Shown here piece after piece: positions 58,640-64,000 of a stretch of DNA of 64,000 nucleotides. Position numbers and translations under genes: made by a program. Position 1 is the stretch's first letter; each line of letters starts with the position of its first letter. The stretch comes from Kuschelorhynchus macadamiae (taxonomy: Eukaryota > Arthropoda > Insecta > Coleoptera > Curculionidae): the NCBI GenBank assembly GCA_030620095.1, contig JAUTXW010000330.1:119858-183857 (forward strand), read 5' to 3'. The notes beneath the pieces were generated by a model. That model did not search any database, was not told the origin of the DNA, and saw nothing but the letters and a program-made list of their open reading frames with translations.

Positions 58640-59560
58640 TATCAATATCGCGTGTTTCCGCCCCCACTCTGAATAACGGCTTCTAATCTGCTCTTGATCA
58701 ATGTCGTTTCAAATGTGACAAAATTTTGAATGTCGTCAAGAGAGGCTGGTAAGGGCTGATGGTTTCGAAGTCGTCTGTCTATGATGTCCCACAAATGTTC
58801 AATAGGGTTGAGGTCTAGACTATTTGCAGGCCAGTCCAGAGTCTCAATACCCACCTCATGTAAATACTCTTGCACTATACGAGCGACGTGGGGTCTAGCA
58901 TCGCCGTGCATTAACAAGAAATGTTGGCCTATGTAAGGAGCAAAAGGAACAATATGTTCCGATAAGACGTCAGTAATGTACCGTTCACTGTTCAATGGGC
59001 CACCATGTAAAGAAATAAGTTCTGTTCGAGCAGTCAAAGATATTCCTCTCCAAACCGTTACAGAACCTCCATTAAATAGCGTGGTTTGACGAATGTTACA
59101 CTGTGAATAACGCTCATTTGGCCTGCGTAGTACTCGTACGCGTTGGTCGGAGCTGTACAAACAGAACCTCGACTCGTCCGTGAACAAGACTCGCTCCCAA
59201 TCAAGATTCCAGTTTACATGCTGTCTGGCGAATTGCAGTCTCGCTCTACGATGGTTTGCGTTTAACCTCGGCCCTCTTGCTGGAATTCGGAATCTTAAAT
59301 TCTGTTCTGCAAGTCGTCTTCTTACAGTGATACAATTATTTGGACGTTATGTGTAGCGTTAAGTTGTTGTAGATTTCTTGCTGTTACAAAACGTTCTCTC
59401 AAAGCATAATAAAACCATCCTGGTTCACTGTTGTTCCTCGGTGCCTTCCTTGCCCATGGCGTCAGTTATGATCGTTAGTTTGCTCAAAACGGTGGACAAC
59501 GCGCGATATTGATAAATGAGAAACTCCCAGTCTTCCAGCTATAACACGGTAGCTTAATCC
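58640..59560 (-). pseudogene. Tc1-like (DD34E) transposase, inactivated
   Basis: The minus-strand frame is open from about 59,340 to 58,642. It starts in the N-terminal half (RFRIPARGPRLNANHRRARL, NWNLDWERVLFTDESRF) and continues through SVTVWRGISL, HGDARPHVARIVQEYL, DWPANSLDLNPIEHLWDI and ends AVIQSGGGNTRY. A frame break near 59,345 separates an upstream helix-turn-helix part (LSYRVIAGRLGVSHLSISRV, VVHRFEQTND) reaching about 59,560, itself with two stops. The first catalytic Asp (TDESRF) and the Glu (NPIEHLW, 34 residues after the second site) are present. The second Asp is lost: family members read xDNARPH and this copy reads HGDARPH, Asp to Gly. The element sits between a LINE remnant and PLE copy D-minus. 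Confidence 0.88.
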
Positions 59561-59656
59561 TTCCTCCTATATATATTTTTTTTTTATTTTTTTATTTTCT
59601 TGGAATTTTCTTGGGGTCCTTGTAAAAGTAAGATGTGTTTATGTTCTTATTCACAT

Positions 59657-59697
59657 ATTTATTAACGTTTGGGTCTATTTTGACCTTCTTCAGAATA
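59657..59697 (-). ncRNA. Hammerhead ribozyme relic, PLE D-minus 3' end
   Basis: On the minus strand, CTGAAGA, then GGTC/GACC helix II, then CAAACGTTAATA. The invariant G12 of GAAA is C here, so catalysis should be lost. Flanking GTATT/AATA can pair as helix I. Confidence 0.65.
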
Positions 59698-59712
59698 CAT
59701 CGAAGTTAGAAA

Positions 59713-59773
59713 CTTAAAAAATTTTAACTGTTAAATCATGTTCTGTATTGTACAATTTTTTACTTTCACTTAC
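59713..59773 (-). other. GT-AG intron-like module, PLE D-minus 3' end
   Basis: On the minus strand, CCTAA|GTAAGT to attttttaag, 61 bp. The same length occurs in the other two D termini. Confidence 0.5.
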
Positions 59774-60154
59774 TTAGGAACAATGAATCCAACCAAATGC
59801 ATTGCTTCAGTCATAAACTATAATTTCCTGGATAATTTATCATAAAACACAAATTAGTTTTAGTCATTACACGTAAGTACATTTAACACGACGTTTAGTA
59901 TAACAATCAACAATAGTAAAATAAAAACAGTAAACATATATGGGACAGAGAAATTTTCAGACTGAATGTCCATGTGAGATTATTATTTTTATTGCTATGG
60001 GTGACTTCTTCTGTGAATTTTTTCTAAGATTTAATTAGATTATAAGGTATCTGCTACACAAAACTGGAATTCCTTTTCGCTTTTTGTATGATTTTCTGTT
60101 CTTAATATCTTAGTGTTTTCACAGTTAAAAGTATGATTTTTTTCTTGACTGTGG

Positions 60155-60421
60155 TTAGTTAGGGCGGGTCTTATTTTTTTTGCCGTATTTGTGGCTGTTA
60201 ATTCTATTTTTCAGATATTGACTGGTTTGACCGATGTACACGTTATTGCAATTTTGACATGGGATTTCGTAAACTACGTGAGATTTTATATTTTCGGGAA
60301 TTTTTGATTTTAGTTGTCTGAAGTTATTTTTTAATAGTTGATATCCTTTATGTGCGATTGTAATGCTATGAGGCTTGAATATATTTTTTAACTTTTCTGA
60401 TAGACCCTTAACATATGACAA
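60155..60421 (-). pseudogene. PLE D-minus, GIY-YIG endonuclease part
   Basis: 88 codons: LSEKLKNIFKPHSITIAHKG, then VVYEIPCQNCNNVYIGQTSQ, LKNRINSHKYGKK. The CxxC pair, YIG, Arg and His of the endonuclease are present. The frame shifts at GKKNKTRP, after which the remaining C-terminal domain (ALTNHSQEKNHTFN... in another frame) runs to about 60,065. It is separated from the RT part by a frameshift near 60,480. Confidence 0.82.
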
Positions 60422-60530
60422 AGAAAGATACTTATTTTTTTGTCTGTGGTGTTTATTTTTTGTAGTTGATTGTAAAAAATATGAATACGTTTTTTGAAAG
60501 TGGTGTTAATTAGACGATCAGGATAGTTGT

Positions 60531-61631
60531 TTAATTTGAGTGCATCTTTTGCTTTTTTATAGCGTTTTCTCTTAATTCTGTGGCAGATAATTTAATTGCG
60601 CGATCAGCAAGTCCTATGATAACTGACTTTTTTTGTGAAAGTAGATGTAGGGAGTTAAAATTTAGGTATCTAGAGGACCATGTTTCTTTAGTATACCATT
60701 CTGTTTGTATAAAATTGGTTTTTCGGTGCAACGCTAAGTCTAAAAAATTTATTTTGTTATCTTTTTCTATTTCGATTGTGAATTTAAGTTTTTTATGGTA
60801 ACTATTAAATTGTTCTAGTATATTTAGATGGTTGTTTTTTGGTATTGCTAATATACAATCATACACGTATCTGTAGTAGAATGGTATTTGGCAACTTACA
60901 TTGCTTAATACAAATTCTTCGAGGTCTTCCATAACTAGCTGAGCAACTACGCTAGATATTGATGCACCCATCTATTTGTTTATAAAAAGTCTCATTATAC
61001 ACAAAAAATGTTGAATTTAAAGTCAATTCTACAGCTTCTAAGAAGTCATTCAAAGGTATATCAGTATATGTTTTAAGTTTATTCCACTTTTTTGTAATAA
61101 TTTCCTTTGCCAGTTGTACAGGTATGTTTGTGTATAAGGATATTAGAGATATTAGTATATAATTATCTGGCAAAGCAACATTATTTATTTTGTTTTTAAA
61201 ATCTATAGAATCTTTGATATAGTAATTACTTTGATTTATAATTTTTTGAATTATGTTTTTAAGAAATTTTGAAAGGTTTTCTAAAGTGATTGTATACATG
61301 CCACGATGGGCCTAAGAGAAATATCTTGTTTATGGAGTTTTGGTAAACCATACATTCTTGGGGGTTGTGCGTTTTGAATTTTAAGTTGTTTTGCTGTTTG
61401 TGAAGAAATATACATTTTGTTTTCCCAGCGTGATATTAATTCGTTGTTCTTTCTTTGATAGATGTTTGTAGGGTCGTTTTTAAGTTGTTTATAAGTGTTG
61501 TTGTCTTGCAGTAAAAGTTTGATTTTTTTGTCGTATTCATCTTCTAGCATTATTATGGTTTTGTTTGTCTTATCTGATTTTAAGACTTTTAATTGTTTGT
61601 TTTTCTTTGGGTATGTTTTTGTTTTTTCCAT
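60531..61631 (-). pseudogene. PLE D-minus, reverse transcriptase part with lost catalytic motifs
   Basis: Three overlapping frames (61,281-61,631; 60,952-61,299; 60,531-60,971) form the RT: MYGLPKLHKQDISLRPIVAC, IKDSIDFKNKI, SLYTNIPVQLAKEIITKKW, QIDGC | MGASISSVVAQLVMEDLEE, YYRYVYDCILAIPKN, INFLDLALHRK, WYTKETWSSRYLNF. Motif A has lost two residues including its Asp (ILISLISLYTNIP against SLDVISLYTNIP in copy B). Motif C reads YVYD instead of YVDD. A small deletion removes part of motif B's start. The copy cannot be an active RT. Confidence 0.88.
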
Positions 61632-61698
61632 TTTATTTAAGAATGTTTTGTGTTGTTTATTAGAAGTGTATTTTGACTTATTGAAATTATTTTTATAG

Positions 61699-62385
61699 TT
61701 ATGTTATGATATTACAACATTGTGACCGCAAGTCATCTTTAGTTTCGGTGTTAAAGTTTGTTATAGCTACTTCAACATTAGTAATTATTTCAGAAATGGG
61801 TAGTTCATTTGATGTTTTTAATAGAGGTGATAAATTTGGCCTTAGGCTAAGAACCTCGTTTACATAATCTGGAATATCGATATTTGTAAGGTTTTCAATC
61901 CAGCTTGTGTAAGTATTTTTTTTGGCATTGGCTTTATTACTAAGTTTATTAATTTTATTTATATGTTTTTGTTTTAATTTTTGAAAAATAGATTCAATAT
62001 GTTTTTCTTCCTTTTGCATAAAATTATTAATAACATTTGGTGGTAAACGTGTTTTCAGATAATTAGCTACTAGAGAGATATCACTTTGTAAATATTTAAA
62101 ATTTTTTGTGGTGTCAGTAATTAGCAATTAATTAAAATTAATTTTTTTTAAAAAGCATTCCCTAAATTTTCGTTCCAGGTTTGCACAATCATAGATAATG
62201 TGATTTGTCTCAAAATTTAAGAATACTGGTGACAAATTATCGTTCTTACATCTTAAAAGAAATATTCTTCTATTTTTTTGTTTAGATAGTTTTAGATAGG
62301 TAATAGAATATAGTTTCATTTGAGTAACAATTGCTTCTTCATAAATTTCGGCTAAGCTCTTGTAAGACAGCATATTTTCACGCAT
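61699..62385 (-). pseudogene. PLE D-minus, N-terminal domain
   Basis: 62,128-62,385 begins MRENMLSYKSLAEIYEEAI, and 61,699-62,127 continues with LLITDTTKNFKYLQSD... to DLRSQCCNIIT and stop. The two are split by a short indel relative to the plus copy, which reads through KKIENEILNLLITDT. The domain is Lys/Asn-rich with predicted helical stretches (KEEKHIESIFQKLKQKHINK). Domain function is not known to me; it precedes RT in this PLE family. The ATG at 62,385 is conserved in context in the plus copy (63,231), so it is probably the genuine start. The following RT is in the +1 frame (see the findings). Confidence 0.75.
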
Positions 62386-62439
62386 GCTTATATATGTTTT
62401 GTTTTTGTAGATTTTCTTGGATCGTAACTTTTATATATA

Positions 62440-62638
62440 TTTTTTTGGTATTTTATTTTCTTGGGGTTTTCTTAGGTTCCTTTTAAAAGTAATATGTGTT
62501 TATGTTCTTATTCACATATTTTTTAACGTCTCGGTCTATTTTGACCTTCTTCAGAATACATTGAAGTTGGAAACTAAAAAAATTTTAACTGTTAAATCAT
62601 GTTCTGTATTGTACAATTTTTTACTTTCAATTACCTAG
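62440..62638 (-). mobile_element. PLE D-minus: 5' terminal repeat
   Basis: Same segment as the D 3' terminus, placed directly upstream of the D-minus start codon. It holds an intron-like interval at 62,574-62,634 (CCTAG|GTAATT...ttttttag, 61 bp) and the hammerhead relic. It begins at the intron donor, so it is a shorter copy than the 3' one. Confidence 0.8.
62524..62563 (-). ncRNA. Hammerhead ribozyme relic, PLE D-minus 5' end
   Basis: On the minus strand, CTGAAGA, GGTC/GACC helix II, then GAGACGTTAAAA. One A of the GAAA box is G, so activity is likely reduced or lost. Confidence 0.65.
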
Positions 62639-62981
62639 GAAATAAAACTTCTTAAACATCCTAAAATAATAATATTTAAAAGGAATTCCAGTTTTGTGTA
62701 GCAGATACCTTATAATCTAATTAAATCTTAAAAAAAAATTACAGAAGAAGTCACCCATAGCAATAACAATAATAATCTCACATCGACATTCAGTCTGAAA
62801 ATTTTTCTGTCCCATATATGTTTACTGTTTTTATTTTACTGCTGTGGATTGTCATACTAAACGTCGTGTTAAATATACTTACGTGTAATGACTAAAACTA
62901 ATTTGTGTTTTATGATAAATTATCCAGGAAATTATAGTTTATGACTGAAGCAATGCATTTTGTTAGATTGATTGTTCCTAG

Positions 62982-63042
62982 GTAAGTAAAAGTAAAAAAT
63001 TGTACAATACAGAACATGATTTAACAGTTAAAATTTTTTTAG
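62982..63042 (+). other. GT-AG intron-like module, PLE D-plus leader
   Basis: CCTAG|GTAAGT (near-consensus donor) to aaatttttttag, 61 bp, 19 bp upstream of the ribozyme core. It lies in the 5' leader of the D-plus ORF, the position of the known short intron of Drosophila virilis Penelope. Confidence 0.6.
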
Positions 63043-63054
63043 TTTCTAACTTCA

Positions 63055-63100
63055 ATGTATTCTGAAGAAGGTCAAAAGAGACCGAAACGTTAATAAATAT
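63055..63100 (+). ncRNA. Hammerhead ribozyme with canonical core (type I-like, minimal helix III)
   Basis: The core is complete: CTGAAGA (63,062-63,068), helix II AGGTC/GACC with loop AAAAGA, GAAA (63,084-63,087), a loopless ACGT helix III and a GUU cleavage triplet, with predicted cut after 63,091. Helix I can form between TATT just 5' of the core and AATA just 3' of the cleavage site. Such minimal hammerheads are known from PLE terminal repeats and often work best as dimers. The other two D copies carry single core mutations. Confidence 0.82.
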
Positions 63101-63230
63101 GTGAATAAGAACATCAACACATCTTACTTTTACAAGGACCCTAAGAAAATCTCAAGAAAATAAAAAACCAAAAAAAAATATATAAAAGTTTCGGTCCAAG
63201 AAAATCTACTAAAACAAAACATATCTAAGC

Positions 63231-63922
63231 ATGGGTGAAAATATGCTGTCTTACAAGAACTTAGCCGAAATTTATGGAGAAGCAATTTTTACTCCAGTGA
63301 AACTATACTATATAAAACTATCTAAACAAAAAAATACAAGAATATTTCTTTTAAGATGTAAGAACGATAATTTGTCACCAGTATATTTAATTTTAAGACA
63401 ATGTAAATTACGTGATGGAATGTGATTATGTAAACCTGAAACGAAAATTTAGGGAATGCATTTTAAAAAAAATTGAAAATGAAATTCTAAACTTGCTAAT
63501 TACTGACACCACAAAAAATTTTAAATATTTACAAAGTGAAATCTCTCTAATAGCTAATTATATGAAAACACGTTTACCACCAAATGTTATTAATAATTTT
63601 ATGCAAAAGGAAGAAAAACATACTGAATCTATTTTTCAAAAAATAAAACAAAAACATATAAATAAAATTAATAAACTTAGTAATAAAGCCAATGCCAAAA
63701 AAAAATACTTACACAAGCTGGATTGAAAACCTTACAAATATCGATATTCCAGATTATGTAAACGAGGTTCTTAGCCTAAGGCCAAATTTATCACCTCTAT
63801 TAAAAACATCAAATGAACTACCCATTTCTGAAATAATTACTAATGTTGAAGTAGCTATAACAAACTTTAACACCGAAACTAAAGATGACTTGCAGTCACA
63901 ATGTTGTAATATCATAACATAA
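63231..63922 (+). pseudogene. PLE D-plus, N-terminal domain (runs off the window)
   Basis: The ORF begins MGENMLSYKNLAEIYGEAI (ATG 63,231). A deletion shifts the frame near 63,400, where the minus copy has NHIIYDCANLERKFRE. 63,412-63,726 then reads LKRKFREC...LLITDTTKNFKYLQSE, and a third frame from 63,692 gives NTYTSWIENLTNIDIPDYVN to SQCCNIIT and stop. After that stop the +1 frame opens (FNKSKYTSNKQHKTF) and continues past the right edge. RT and endonuclease are outside the window. Divergence from D-minus is a few percent. Confidence 0.78.
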
Positions 63923-64000
63923 CTATAAAAATAATTTCAATAAGTCAAAATACACTTCTAATAAACAACACAAAACATTCTTAAATAAAATGGAAAAAAC

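Larger units (their letters stand above)
59575..60100 (-). mobile_element. PLE copy D-minus: 3' UTR and terminal segment
   Basis: Continuation of the minus-strand PLE body. It is the inverse of 62,680-63,180, which shows the limits of the shared segment. It contains the 61-bp intron-like interval (59,713-59,773) and the hammerhead relic (59,657-59,697), and ends at A/T-rich sequence next to the Tc1-like element. Confidence 0.85.
62680..63185 (+). mobile_element. PLE D-plus: upstream terminal repeat with 3' UTR-derived sequence
   Basis: Inverse of 59,575-60,080. It starts within 3' UTR sequence (ggaattccagttttgtgtag) and runs through intron-like interval and ribozyme to the leader of the plus-strand ORF. 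A terminal segment of another copy therefore lies directly 5' of this one, i.e. a tandem or terminal-repeat arrangement typical of PLEs. Confidence 0.85.

Noticed and set aside
61495..61698. 67-codon plus-strand frame rich in Phe/Leu/Ser
   Set aside because: Antisense to the PLE D-minus coding sequence. Hydrophobicity comes from Lys/Asn-rich codons read backwards.
61640..61720. Spliceosomal intron as explanation for the frame break in PLE D
   Set aside because: The available GT sites fall in codon phase 1, while the only fitting AG would need phase 0. Splicing would not restore the RT frame.

Overview
The window looks like eukaryotic nuclear DNA, most likely from an insect. It is very AT-rich, has long (TA)n tracts, split coding sequence with GT-AG boundaries, and dense degraded transposable elements of kinds common in insect genomes: Penelope-like elements (PLEs), Ty3/gypsy, a LINE, Tc1-like, a probable hAT fragment and foldbacks. 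A beetle or related order is plausible, but the sequence does not fix the species. I see no bacterial operon, rRNA, tRNA, CRISPR array or complete conventional host gene.

Layout. 1-3.7 kb: a LINE reverse transcriptase remnant followed by a degraded Ty3/gypsy gag-pol. 4-10.5 kb: non-coding DNA with direct repeats and one PLE terminal fragment near 5.7-5.85 kb. 10.55-21.55 kb: a PLE cluster, comprising a degraded inverted pair (10.6-13.25 kb), a decayed single copy (15.2-16.55 kb) and a young, nearly perfect inverted dimer (16.81-21.48 kb), flanked and punctuated by (TA)n tracts. 21.6-25.6 kb: non-coding DNA, a small inverted pair of PLE termini and a foldback element. 26-33.5 kb: candidate minus-strand exons, one with a YqaJ-nuclease-like domain, beside a (TA)n tract of about 250 bp. 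36-37 kb: a probable hAT-type remnant with a tandem duplication. 37.3-41.1 kb: a dispersed repeat family (called R here) carrying ATGGCGGC-type motifs, plus a 1-kb foldback. 41.99-49.95 kb: a large, coding-poor LTR element read on the minus strand. 50.0-52.3 kb: a PLE flanked by inverted terminal segments, abutting the truncated right LTR. 52.4-57.9 kb: further R copies, two foldbacks, a cysteine-rich KRBA2/integrase-like remnant and a tandem repeat. 58.1-64.0 kb: a nest of LINE, Tc1-like element and two divergent PLE copies.

The best candidate for a distinctive system is the PLE population. Copies repeatedly sit as head-to-head inverted pairs whose 3' ends point outward, usually next to (TA)n. 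Their terminal segments share a fixed order: a GT-AG intron-like module, then a hammerhead-ribozyme-like motif containing GAAACGTC or GAAACGTT. One pair encodes RT plus GIY-YIG endonuclease with intact visible motifs and differs between arms by only a few positions, so it should be recent. Another pair shares a +1 frame break inside the ORF.
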